Source of the DNA: Campylobacteraceae bacterium
GTDB taxonomy: Bacteria > Campylobacterota > Campylobacteria > Campylobacterales > Sulfurovaceae
Length of the DNA stretch: 62,392 nucleotides
Reading direction: 5' to 3'
Assembly (NCBI GenBank): GCA_027100635.1
Contig: JAMOOQ010000057.1
Span: 1 to 62,392 of the forward strand
Below the pieces are notes generated by a model. It made no database searches. It was not told the origin of the DNA and saw only the letters and a program-made list of their open reading frames with translations. Shown in pieces: positions 38,932 through 47,813 of the stretch; position 1 is the stretch's first letter; every line of letters starts with the position of its first letter. Both the position numbers and the translations under genes were made by a program.

Positions 38932-40167
38932 TTACCCTTTAATTCCATCAGCTCTAGGGGCTAATAAGAATTTGTAAAATACTTTTATATATATCATAAA
39001 TGGTATAGTCCAAATAATAGAAGACAATAGATATAACTCACTCATATACTCTTCAAAAAATGGAATTAATCCTCTCATAAAAGTAGCTATTATTATAAAT
39101 AAAACCATTAAATGTGTATAAATACTTGATGTAAGATTTCTTCCTGTATGAATCCAACCGATAGTAATAAGTACCATTAAATATGCAAGTCCAATACCTC
39201 CACTTGTAATAAAATGTCTAAAATGATTTATTCCATAAATATCATTATTTAATATATCCCATCCCATAAGAGTATATCCTATAGATAACATAAAGAAAAT
39301 AGAAGCATAATACCAAATATAAGACTGGTTTAATATATTTTTATCCTCTAATATATAATCACCAGTAATAGCCAAAATTGAAGCTCCACTAGCTAATCCA
39401 ATCCAACCAAGAGCTGAATTTGTGGGGTATAAAAATTCAACTATCGTAAATATAAAGACACTAAAAATAGCAAGATTTGTAAGAGGTGGACGAGCAATAT
39501 AAATATCATCAATCTCTTTATCTTCCATAAGCTCATTTACTGATTCCATATTTACTCTTCTCATAGCTAATAAAACCAAGATAACTATAAATCCAAGTGC
39601 AACTTTTAGTATGGTTATACCATCAGTTACAGCGTATCCAAGTTTTGAAGCAAAAAACCAAGTTTCAATACCAAAAATAGCTACAAGCACATATCCTAAA
39701 CTAGCATGTCTTTGGAGTTTATCTAAAACCACATCTTTTGCAAACCAAATAAGCCAACCTAACATTGCAAGATTTAAAATAGCAGTTAGCCAAATTCCTG
39801 TAATATCTATAAACCAAAAGCTCACTCGCCCTGCTATCCATAAAATCATAATATATTTCAGCCGTTTTCCTATAAAAGGTATCATTCCTGGGAAAAGCTC
39901 AGGCAATCCAGTGGTTAAAAATGCTAAAACTCCAGTAGTTAATATCCCAAATAACATCTCATAAATATGCCAAGTTAAAGTATCATTCATAAAAGGCATA
40001 TTTAAAATCCCAGCCCAAACTAATCCCCATAAAATCATAGAGATTATCATATAAGGGGCAAGTAGTAAAAATACTGGACGAAATCCATAAGCTAAATATG
40101 GTGGCACATCTTTTTCATCAGGATAATATAGGTAGTGGTTTGTTGCGTGTAATTTTTGTTCTTCCAT
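38932..40167 (-). CDS. nnrS: NnrS family membrane protein
   Basis: The 411-residue protein has about twelve membrane helices and begins with a short soluble part followed by FRPVFLLLAPYMIISMILWGLVW, WHIYEMLFGILTTGVLAFLTTGLPELFPG and a late HFITSGGIGLAYLMVLITIGWIHTGR segment. NnrS proteins are haem- and copper-containing membrane proteins linked to nitric oxide stress and denitrification. No denitrification genes are present here, so a general nitrosative-stress role is the likelier reading. It is transcribed alone, convergent with hisC and downstream of the seven-gene system. Confidence 0.85.
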   Translation of the reverse strand: MEEQKLHATNHYLYYPDEKDVPPYLAYGFRPVFLLLAPYMIISMILWGLVWAGILNMPFMNDTLTWHIYEMLFGILTTGVLAFLTTGLPELFPGMIPFIGKRLKYIMILWIAGRVSFWFIDITGIWLTAILNLAMLGWLIWFAKDVVLDKLQRHASLGYVLVAIFGIETWFFASKLGYAVTDGITILKVALGFIVILVLLAMRRVNMESVNELMEDKEIDDIYIARPPLTNLAIFSVFIFTIVEFLYPTNSALGWIGLASGASILAITGDYILEDKNILNQSYIWYYASIFFMLSIGYTLMGWDILNNDIYGINHFRHFITSGGIGLAYLMVLITIGWIHTGRNLTSSIYTHLMVLFIIIATFMRGLIPFFEEYMSELYLLSSIIWTIPFMIYIKVFYKFLLAPRADGIKG

Positions 40168-40258
40168 TGTTATAATTTACCTTTTATATATTTTCTTAAT
40201 TCTATTTGAATTAGTTGTTTTTTCAATTGTTTTATACTTTGTATTTTTATTCTTTTTT

Positions 40259-40465
40259 TCACCTTGTTTTGTTTTTAACTACTCCTTTTTGTTTGATGCT
40301 TCTATCATAAAATTCAGGTTTATTTTTAAACTTTTGTTCTCCATCTAAACCTTTTAAAATTTCATCAAGTTCACCTACGCAAATATCACCTTTCATTCCT
40401 TTTGTTTCAGCTTTAATATTTCCCTCTTCATCTATTTCTATTATTACATTATACTCTTGCATCAT
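40259..40465 (-). CDS. DUF2997-like small protein
   Basis: The 68-residue protein has beta strands YNVIIEIDEEGNIKAETKG, then MKGDICVGELDEILKGLDG, and a NKPEFYDRSIK tail. This fits the DUF2997 pattern (I..DG.I...T.G..G..C......L...G...PEFY) known from cyanobacteria, where it neighbours DUF1257/Ycf35 and ferredoxin-like genes. The single Cys (GDICVG) is at the conserved site. It is last in the seven-gene operon and overlaps the radical-SAM gene by 17 bases. Its biochemical role is unknown; it could be an adaptor or a modified peptide substrate. Confidence 0.65.
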   Translation of the reverse strand: MMQEYNVIIEIDEEGNIKAETKGMKGDICVGELDEILKGLDGEQKFKNKPEFYDRSIKQKGVVKNKTR

Positions 40466-41012
40466 TTTTGCCTTTTATCTCATTTATTAAACTATTCGTT
40501 GGATACCCTGTTATATTTATATTTCCATCTATATCAATATCTATCTCTACATCACTATTGTTCAATTCCCAATTATCAACATTACTATTGAAATGATACA
40601 CCATTTGATTATTATTTTTTTTAGTATTATCATATCTTCCAGCCACTAAAATATCTGTATAATTTAATAACTTTTTTTGTTCATCTTTAATAAGTTCATC
40701 TTTATAAAATCCACTGAATATTTGTATATCTAAAGTAGTATTTTTTTTTATAAGTTTTGCAAGTTGAGATAATTCATCTGCTTGTAAAAATGGTTCTCCT
40801 CCAGTAAATGTTACACCTTCTATTTTAGAACCTAATTTTTTTATCTCTTCAAATATCTCATTAATACTTTTTAAAATATTTTTTTCAAAACTCCAAGTTA
40901 GTTTATTCCAACAACCTATACAATCTAAATTACATCCTTGAACCCATAGTACATATCTACAACCATTACCATTGACATAATTAGTAGGCTCTATATTATA
41001 GATATTTAACAT
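40449..41012 (-). CDS. NrdG-like radical-SAM protein (4Fe-4S single-cluster)
   Basis: The 187-residue protein has the compact radical-SAM core of glycyl-radical activases. It carries the cluster motif CNLDCIGCWN (CX3CX2C) following GNGCRYVLWVQG, the glycine-rich SAM loop GVTFTGGEPFLQ, and DIQIFSGFYKDEL. No anaerobic ribonucleotide reductase or other glycyl-radical enzyme lies nearby, so the usual NrdG function is unlikely. A ~60-residue C-terminal extension ends in a beta-type segment (DVEIDIDIDGNINITGYP). It lies in an operon with DUF1257-like, DUF2997-like and AAA+ genes, a context suggesting modification of a partner protein or of nucleic acid. Confidence 0.85.
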   Translation of the reverse strand: MLNIYNIEPTNYVNGNGCRYVLWVQGCNLDCIGCWNKLTWSFEKNILKSINEIFEEIKKLGSKIEGVTFTGGEPFLQADELSQLAKLIKKNTTLDIQIFSGFYKDELIKDEQKKLLNYTDILVAGRYDNTKKNNNQMVYHFNSNVDNWELNNSDVEIDIDIDGNINITGYPTNSLINEIKGKNDARV

Positions 41013-41399
41013 CTAATAAATTCTTTTTTGAAGTACAAGTTTTATTGTATTATCTTCTCGTATTTCTTTTTTTAGTTTATAACCTTGTTTTTTAGCATTT
41101 ATTATCATAAGTTCAGCTTTTTCTTCTCGTAAAACTCTTTTTTCTTCGGCTATTTCTAGTCGCTCTTTTTCGGCTACTTGTTCTAAGTAGATATTGAATT
41201 TTTGAGTGTATAAGGTTTCTACTTGTTCAATCTCTTTGGCTTTCTCAGATTCAATAATTCTATCTAAATTATCATATTCATTAAATATAAAATTATTATT
41301 TTCTATTTTTATATTTAAATTTAATTCTCTTAATACCTCTTGTGCTATTTCTATATTTTGAATAATAATTTTACCTTTTATATTTATTGTTCTACTCAT
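41013..41399 (-). CDS. DUF1257/Ycf35-like protein
   Basis: The 128-residue protein begins with alternating hydrophobic residues (INIKGKIIIQNIEIAQEVLRELN). It has a long charged helix (about 58-95) and ends with MIINAKKQGYKLKKEIREDNTIKLVLQK. The ends resemble DUF1257 (Ycf35), whose C-terminus reads A...G(F/Y).....DG.I.LV..R. The DUF1257 middle segment is replaced by a coiled coil, so the match is partial. It starts 8 bases inside the end of the coiled-coil PLD-like gene and is followed directly by the radical-SAM gene. Pairing with DUF2997- and Ycf46-like genes supports the call. Confidence 0.5.
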   Translation of the reverse strand: MSRTINIKGKIIIQNIEIAQEVLRELNLNIKIENNNFIFNEYDNLDRIIESEKAKEIEQVETLYTQKFNIYLEQVAEKERLEIAEEKRVLREEKAELMIINAKKQGYKLKKEIREDNTIKLVLQKRIY

Positions 41400-43266
41400 T
41401 ATTATCTCCTACAACAACTTTATAATTTTGTTTATCTGTATATCTTTGGGATAGCTCATTTGCTTTGTTTAACTCTTCATAAGTTGATATCTCTAAAAAA
41501 TAGCTATTATTTGTTTCATAGAGTGTTCCAACTTCTGGCAGAGAATATTTTGGCAATGAAAATGTTTTATAAGCATTTAAATTATTACCTGATTTTGAAA
41601 AATTCTTCATCTCGTTATCTTTTTGAATATACTTAAAATTTGTATATTTATCCTTTATCTCATTTGACAATCTATCTATATCATTTTTACTATTTTTTAT
41701 ACTTTTGTTCAACTTAGACTGCTCTTTTTCTTTATTATCAATTTTAGATAAATTATCTTTTAGCGTAGATAAGTTTTTCTCTTCTTCTTTGAAGTCTTTC
41801 TTCCCTTTTTTAAGAGATTTTATTAACTTCTCAATTTCTGTAATCTTCTCTCTTATTTTCTTTTTCTCTTCACTTTTTACCCTAAGTATTTCTAAACTCT
41901 TTTCATTTTCTAAAAGCTCTTTTATTTTTTTATCAAGAGTTTTATTTTTTAACTCTTTTTCATTCTCCCATTTTTCTTGTGCTTCTTTTTTCTTTCGATT
42001 ATCTTTAAAGTTACTATCATCTTTAATAATATTTTCATAAAATACTTTAAACTCTTTTGTGAAGAAACTATCTAAATCTATACTATTTAGATTTATTAGC
42101 TCTTTTTGCTTATAACTCTCTACTTTTTTAAGGTTTTTATCTGCTTGTCTTGATGTTCCACTAAACCATTTAGAGAGTAAACCACTCTCTTTCTTTAAAT
42201 CTACTAAACGATTATTTAAAAAACCTAATCTCTCTTTAAAGTTCTTATCTAGTTTTTCATATTGAGTGTAAATTTGAGACTTTTGAGCATTATTTGGTTT
42301 TAAAGGTGGAGTAACTTCCCAATAAAAAGTCATACTATTAATATATGCTTCTTGTCTAAACTCTTTTGGCTTAGTTGTATCCATATCCTTAATAGTATCT
42401 GCTTCAATACTTGCTACCTTAACTTCTTTAGAGTCTAAGATTTTGATAGGTCTATTCCAATCTTCAATTTTAGGTATGATATCTTTATATATATTTATAT
42501 CTTTTAAGCAATTAGTTTTAAGTACCCATCTATTATCTATAGTTAAATTTTCATCTTTAAATATAATATTACCAATTTTATATTCATTTTCATTTTGATA
42601 AATAGTAGTTTTAATATCATCACTAAAATATTTTTCTTCACTCTCTTTATCTAAAATTTCTAAATATCTTTTATCTCGTGGAATAAATAATTTATTACAA
42701 TTTTCTAAGTCATTATCTTTAATATTTACATAATTCAACTCTCTGATTCCTATTGGAGGAAATGGAGATTCCATGGGAGTATTAATATAATTTTCTAACT
42801 TTTCTTGTCTAGCACAATCCCAAAAATAGTAATTAAATAAAAAACTTAAATCTTTTGTATATTTCTCATCAAATCGTATATATATATTTCTCTCTTCTAT
42901 TAATGGATTTATAAAAAAATATGATGTATCATCTATAATTATAAAGTTATTTTCTAAACTCTCTACTTCTCTTAAAAGTGCTGGTTTTTTACTATTAAAT
43001 CTATCTACAGTTATCTTTGCCTTATTAAATGATTTTAAAATTATATAAATATTTACATTATTCATTTGATAAAGTGAATCTATAATTTTATTTGAAATAA
43101 CTGATGTTGATGCTATTTGTATTTTCTTCTTACTATGTTCTATCTTACTAATTATTTCATCATAATATACTAATTCACTATTATTATTTTCTTGTATAAA
43201 ATATTTAATTTTATCATTTGAATAATTAATAGTTTTATTCTTCTTTAATTTTTCTATTTTACTCAT
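41392..43266 (-). CDS. Coiled-coil protein with N-terminal PLD-like domain, unknown function
   Basis: The 624-residue protein has three parts. Residues ~10-155 look like a phospholipase-D-fold domain (YYDEIISKIEHSKKKIQIAST, NVNIYIILKSF, NFIIIDDTSYFFINPL), but the H-x-K of the catalytic HKD motif is not seen, so it may bind rather than cut. The middle (~155-370) is unrecognised and includes a short Pro-rich linker (WEVTPPLKPNNAQ). Residues ~400-560 are a very long Lys/Glu coiled coil. The C-terminal ~50 residues form a compact segment ending QNYKVVVGDN. It overlaps genes on both sides and so is translated with the rest of the system. Confidence 0.7.
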   Translation of the reverse strand: MSKIEKLKKNKTINYSNDKIKYFIQENNNSELVYYDEIISKIEHSKKKIQIASTSVISNKIIDSLYQMNNVNIYIILKSFNKAKITVDRFNSKKPALLREVESLENNFIIIDDTSYFFINPLIEERNIYIRFDEKYTKDLSFLFNYYFWDCARQEKLENYINTPMESPFPPIGIRELNYVNIKDNDLENCNKLFIPRDKRYLEILDKESEEKYFSDDIKTTIYQNENEYKIGNIIFKDENLTIDNRWVLKTNCLKDINIYKDIIPKIEDWNRPIKILDSKEVKVASIEADTIKDMDTTKPKEFRQEAYINSMTFYWEVTPPLKPNNAQKSQIYTQYEKLDKNFKERLGFLNNRLVDLKKESGLLSKWFSGTSRQADKNLKKVESYKQKELINLNSIDLDSFFTKEFKVFYENIIKDDSNFKDNRKKKEAQEKWENEKELKNKTLDKKIKELLENEKSLEILRVKSEEKKKIREKITEIEKLIKSLKKGKKDFKEEEKNLSTLKDNLSKIDNKEKEQSKLNKSIKNSKNDIDRLSNEIKDKYTNFKYIQKDNEMKNFSKSGNNLNAYKTFSLPKYSLPEVGTLYETNNSYFLEISTYEELNKANELSQRYTDKQNYKVVVGDNNE

Positions 43267-44669
43267 TAGCTTATCTCCCTATCTAGTAATTCCACAAATT
43301 TTTTATCAAATTTCTGAATTTCATCTTTTGTATATTTATCAAAACTAGTATTTTGAATGCTATCTAAACTTTCTCCAACCTTATAAAATACATCATCATT
43401 GAATACCCAATATCTGGAATGTGGTAGTTCATATTTTTCTTTGATAATTCTAGTAATATTATAATTTGACATAATTTTATCTATTTTTTGCTTATCATTT
43501 GAATTATAAATTTTAGTAGTTATAATTGTAATTTTAGGATAATTTAGGTTTCTAACTACTTTCTCTAAAATCTTAAAATGTCTTATTCTATTGATATATC
43601 TATCTACTATAATTAACTCTTTAATATCAATATAAAACTTATCTTGAAAATCTTCTATATTTTCTATAATAACTCTACTTTTACTTGATATACTAATATC
43701 AAAAGGATATAAATCGATCCCTGCCTGTAAAAGCCAATAATATTTAGAACTTTTACCGAACTCTTTTAAAATATTTTCAAAATCAAATCCTAATTCAAAC
43801 TTATTAAATTTTGGATATTTTTCTTTAGTATTATTCCATAACTGTTGTAATTCTTCTTTTGATATATATCTATTAAGTTGTTCTATCTCACTTTTTAAAA
43901 GATATATAAACCACTCTTTAGCATCATATTGTTCTTTTGGAATAACTGGAATATCTTTAAATCTACCTTTCAATTTACCATATTTATTTGATTCTATATC
44001 ATCAGAATATGTGATTTTAAAAGATTTAAGAAAATCATCTTTTTCTTTTATGATTGAAAAACTAATCATTAAAGAGTCATTTTCATAATCCCATTTACCT
44101 TTAAATAAATCAATATATGCGATACTTTCCATATCGTACGATTTATCATTGATTCTATATTTCCATTTATTGTTATCCATTATTAAAACTAACTCATTAG
44201 TTCTAACACTTAATATTTTTGCCTTATCATTTGATATACTATTTATTCTAAACTTATCATTAGATTTATCTTGAACCATTTTTATATAATTTTTATTTGT
44301 CTTTATATCCTCAGCTGTATTTCTACTAATTGCTTTTTCTCTTTTTATATCTTTATTTTTAAATTTAAAAGGCAAACTTGTATCATTTTCAAATATCTCT
44401 AAAGTATATTTACCATACTCTTTATTTGGAAATCCATCTTCTATATTTTCTAATATTCCATTTTTTAAAACTTTTAAATTTTCAAGTCTTTTAACTATAT
44501 TTTTTATTGCAGATTCAGGCATCTTCTTTTCTTCTAATTCATATATTAACTCATCTTTTGTTTTAATATTTTGAAGTAATTTAATATATGGAGATTTTTC
44601 AAAAAAATCAACCTCTCCAACAAATTCCATTTGATATAGTTTTATATCTTTTTTTAATTCTATCTTCAT
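43266..44669 (-). CDS. Protein with C-terminal PLD-like (MIT_C-type) domain, unknown function
   Basis: In the 467-residue protein the first ~230 residues are mixed alpha/beta and unrecognised. The C-terminal ~150 residues show a PLD-like fold: strand IIVDRYINRIRHFKILEKVV, then ITIITTKIY, then LPHSRYWVFNDDVFYKVGESLDSI. The last segment matches the H-x-R...G.SLD pattern of HDR-type PLD-fold domains, as in MIT_C and phage- or defence-related proteins, with His and Arg in place of HKD. That suggests binding of a phosphate-rich ligand or an altered nuclease. It shares one base with each neighbour, so coupling is tight. Confidence 0.65.
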   Translation of the reverse strand: MKIELKKDIKLYQMEFVGEVDFFEKSPYIKLLQNIKTKDELIYELEEKKMPESAIKNIVKRLENLKVLKNGILENIEDGFPNKEYGKYTLEIFENDTSLPFKFKNKDIKREKAISRNTAEDIKTNKNYIKMVQDKSNDKFRINSISNDKAKILSVRTNELVLIMDNNKWKYRINDKSYDMESIAYIDLFKGKWDYENDSLMISFSIIKEKDDFLKSFKITYSDDIESNKYGKLKGRFKDIPVIPKEQYDAKEWFIYLLKSEIEQLNRYISKEELQQLWNNTKEKYPKFNKFELGFDFENILKEFGKSSKYYWLLQAGIDLYPFDISISSKSRVIIENIEDFQDKFYIDIKELIIVDRYINRIRHFKILEKVVRNLNYPKITIITTKIYNSNDKQKIDKIMSNYNITRIIKEKYELPHSRYWVFNDDVFYKVGESLDSIQNTSFDKYTKDEIQKFDKKFVELLDREIS

Positions 44670-47600
44670 TACATTCCTCCATTTTGTGCTAATTTTTTTA
44701 GTTCATCTGAGCCTCTTTGATTTTCAAAAAACCTCTTATCACCTACTATAACTCTTTGATATTTTGCTCTTGTAAGTGCTACATTTAGTCTATTTATATT
44801 ATCTAAGAAACCAATTGATTGAGTTTTCATCATACTTATAAATATAATATCTGCTTCCATACCTTGAAACTTATCAACAGTATAAAGTAATATTTCAACA
44901 TCTTTCATATTAAATTTTGACATTTTATTTGGCTGATTCGTTAATTTTCTTAACCCCTCTCTTAGTATCGTTGCTTGTGCTTGATGAAAGGTAAGAACTG
45001 CGATAGTCCAAGGTTCTTCATCTTGATTTAATGGATTTGACTCTGTAAATTTTAAAAACTCTTTTAGTTCCTTGATTACAACTTTGACTTCTTCTGCATT
45101 ACGACCATTGCTCTTGTCATTTTTTGTTACATCTAACCAAACTGCTCGTTTATCATATCTTTCATAGTCCCATTTTCTATTTATAGTTCCAGCATTTTGC
45201 AAAGCTTGAACCCCATCAACCGTATAAAAGTTTTCTCTTGAAAATTTAGATATATCAGGGTGCATTCTATGTTGAGTTTTAAGTGTTTCATGTCTTTGTC
45301 TTAAATCTCTTTTATTAAATCCCTCTGTAATAGTGGTATTATTTCTGTGACTTTCTCCATTTCCAACTTGAATAGACTCCAAAATAGATGGTAGAGTCAT
45401 ATTGTAAATTCTATCAACAGCATTATTCTTTTCTACTGGTTTTAAAAGCTCATAAGATTTTTCATAATAAGAATTTGGATTTTTCAACATTCTTCTTTCA
45501 TAAACTCTTATCATTCTCCAAGCTATTGCTTCTGCCCAATTTTGTTCTTTTAACATATTTTTAAAATATTCTTTATATTCAAATGGATTATTATTTTTGG
45601 AAGAGTTATAATCTATCTTATTAAAATTAGCTAATTTATTTGTGTGACTAAGATAATTTTGTTGAAAGTAAAAGCTATTATCATCGTTATCCTTTTTCAA
45701 TATTAGTAAATGTGTTTTTGGTATATATTGTTTTATATTCTTCCAATTACCCTCTTTAATAAGTATCAAGTCACTTCCTAGAAGTTTTAATAAATCAGTT
45801 TCATTACTGTATGTAACTATTTTATTTTTATAGGGATTATCTTCTTTCCTATTCCATACATCTAAATATTTTTTTATCTCTTGCTCTTCTTTTTGTGATA
45901 CTTCAACTATATATGGATTTTGATTATTGTGCAATGTTTCAAATAGTATTCTTATAGCTTTTTGTGTCTCTTTTGGAACTACTACATTAAAATTATGTAC
46001 TATGTGTGACTGTTCTATAAAAGGTGAAAGTTGTTTTATATCTCCTACAAGTATCCATTTTTTTGCTAACATTGCTGGTACTAAAAACTCTTGAAATGTT
46101 GTTTTACTAGATTCATCTATAATCATATAGTCAAAAATTGTATCCATAGGTAAATTGGTATCTTTTCTTCTACCATTTTCAAAACTCACTCTATCTCTTA
46201 TAGGTGGAAATTGATTGATACCCATAGTAGTTCCACATACTAAATTTGTGCTATCTAGTACAATTCTCTCTGCCATCTCTTTACTAAATCCATTTTGAAC
46301 ATAAGTTTCTATTTTAGCATCAATTTGAAGATGGCTTATAGACTCTCCCACACTTTGGCTTCTTCCTATTCTTAGGGCTTCAACATTCTTATCTATATCG
46401 TATTTGTGTATTCTTTCTAGTACATTATCTATTGCTACATGAGTAGAAGCAGATAATAGTATCTTTTTGCCAAGTTTCAAAAGTTGAAGTATAAGTTCAA
46501 GTATAGTTGTAGTTTTACCACTTCCTGGAGGTCCCTCAAGTATGGCAAAGTCATCAGTTGCTATTGCTTTTTGTACAAACTCTCGTTGGTCTAGTGTCCC
46601 ATCATAATCTTCATTATCTAATATATACCAAAAACCTATATTCACTTCTCTTGAATCTTTCCAAAGTTTACTATCTTTTTTTTCAAAAAGTTTTATTAAG
46701 TTTTGTTGTGCTTTTACGGGAGAGTTATTTAAAAGCTTGATACTATCTTGTTGTTTTTTTAGATTTCCAGTATCTACTTTTATTTTAATATGTTCACCAT
46801 TTTTTAATTGTTTTGGTCGTTTCCAATCTTGTCTTAATATTAATATTTTATCGTCAACTTTTTTCTTTTTTATATCAAAAGTTAATTTTCTATCATTTCC
46901 TTGATATATAGTTTTTACATCTTCTTCAAAAAAGTATTCTGATATTGATTTATCATCATTGCTATCATCATCTATAAGTTGTATGACTATATCATTTGTC
47001 TTACTTGACTTTTGTTTTATCCATTTATATTCTATACCCTCTTCATCTTTTAATATATCATTTTTAGGTAACTCTTTACACTGATATTCATTTGCCATCT
47101 CTTCATATATAAATTCTGTATCATTATCAATTAAACTATTAAATGAATATTTATATTTTGTAATAACTAATTTCTGATTATCAAATATCATCTCTTTTAA
47201 GTTCTCATTAGTTTTTAGATATATATTCCATCCATCACCCAAAGTTTCTATTTTATATATATTGTACTTTTTATTTTGGCTGTGTACTGTATTATTTTTC
47301 TCTAATGATAGATTTTCTAAATTATATCTGACTTCTATATTATTTAGTTCTAATATCTCATCATCTTTTGGTAAAGTTTCACTGTCTAAGTAAATATAGT
47401 TATCTACTATTTTTATATCACTTTTATTAAACCTTTCAGTTTCATCTTGTCCATCAAAAAAAAGTTTATTTCTTTCATCTTTTAATATATCTAAATCTTC
47501 TACAAGAACTTTAAAAACAGTTTTTGGTTTTTCTACTTTAAACTTTGCATAAACTGGTGTAATCTTTAAAGTAAAATTAGACTCTATAATTTTCCAATCA

Positions 47601-47809
47601 CATTCATAAGAACCTTTTGTATTTTCAGCTTTTATCGCTTCATTTAAAAAATCATAATATGGACTTAAAGCTTCTTTCGTAGTGTTTACAAGTGCTTTTA
47701 CTCTAGCAGGACTATCACTAAAACAACTATAGTATGAATGGTCACCTAAGTGTAATTTATTCCAGTGACTCGTAGTATTTTTTTTTCTATTTTGATTATT
47801 ATTACTCAT
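44669..47809 (-). CDS. UPF1/DNA2-type superfamily 1 helicase
   Basis: This 1046-residue protein should translocate on DNA or RNA. The helicase core starts near 405 with LDQREFVQKAI. It has Walker A GPPGSGKT (426-433), ASTHVAIDNV, DESS as motif II (565-568), GDIKQL (589-594), TQHRMHPDIS, TVDKFQGMEADIIFISM and NRLNVALTRAK near the C-terminus. These are UPF1-like features, and motif II reads DESS where relatives have DEAA or DECC. The first ~400 residues have no recognised domain and ~250 residues are inserted between motifs III and IV. No nuclease domain is visible. It begins four bases after the Ycf46-like ATPase gene. Confidence 0.92.
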   Translation of the reverse strand: MSNNNQNRKKNTTSHWNKLHLGDHSYYSCFSDSPARVKALVNTTKEALSPYYDFLNEAIKAENTKGSYECDWKIIESNFTLKITPVYAKFKVEKPKTVFKVLVEDLDILKDERNKLFFDGQDETERFNKSDIKIVDNYIYLDSETLPKDDEILELNNIEVRYNLENLSLEKNNTVHSQNKKYNIYKIETLGDGWNIYLKTNENLKEMIFDNQKLVITKYKYSFNSLIDNDTEFIYEEMANEYQCKELPKNDILKDEEGIEYKWIKQKSSKTNDIVIQLIDDDSNDDKSISEYFFEEDVKTIYQGNDRKLTFDIKKKKVDDKILILRQDWKRPKQLKNGEHIKIKVDTGNLKKQQDSIKLLNNSPVKAQQNLIKLFEKKDSKLWKDSREVNIGFWYILDNEDYDGTLDQREFVQKAIATDDFAILEGPPGSGKTTTILELILQLLKLGKKILLSASTHVAIDNVLERIHKYDIDKNVEALRIGRSQSVGESISHLQIDAKIETYVQNGFSKEMAERIVLDSTNLVCGTTMGINQFPPIRDRVSFENGRRKDTNLPMDTIFDYMIIDESSKTTFQEFLVPAMLAKKWILVGDIKQLSPFIEQSHIVHNFNVVVPKETQKAIRILFETLHNNQNPYIVEVSQKEEQEIKKYLDVWNRKEDNPYKNKIVTYSNETDLLKLLGSDLILIKEGNWKNIKQYIPKTHLLILKKDNDDNSFYFQQNYLSHTNKLANFNKIDYNSSKNNNPFEYKEYFKNMLKEQNWAEAIAWRMIRVYERRMLKNPNSYYEKSYELLKPVEKNNAVDRIYNMTLPSILESIQVGNGESHRNNTTITEGFNKRDLRQRHETLKTQHRMHPDISKFSRENFYTVDGVQALQNAGTINRKWDYERYDKRAVWLDVTKNDKSNGRNAEEVKVVIKELKEFLKFTESNPLNQDEEPWTIAVLTFHQAQATILREGLRKLTNQPNKMSKFNMKDVEILLYTVDKFQGMEADIIFISMMKTQSIGFLDNINRLNVALTRAKYQRVIVGDKRFFENQRGSDELKKLAQNGGM

Positions 47810-47813
47810 GTCT

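Noticed and set aside
40449-41012. Annotating the radical-SAM protein as the anaerobic ribonucleotide reductase activator NrdG
   Set aside because: No nrdD gene is nearby, the C-terminal part is atypical, and the operon context points to another role.
41705-42040. Plus-strand open frame opposite the coiled-coil gene
   Set aside because: It is a Ser/Phe-rich mirror of the Lys/Glu coiled coil with no ribosome site and no plausible role.
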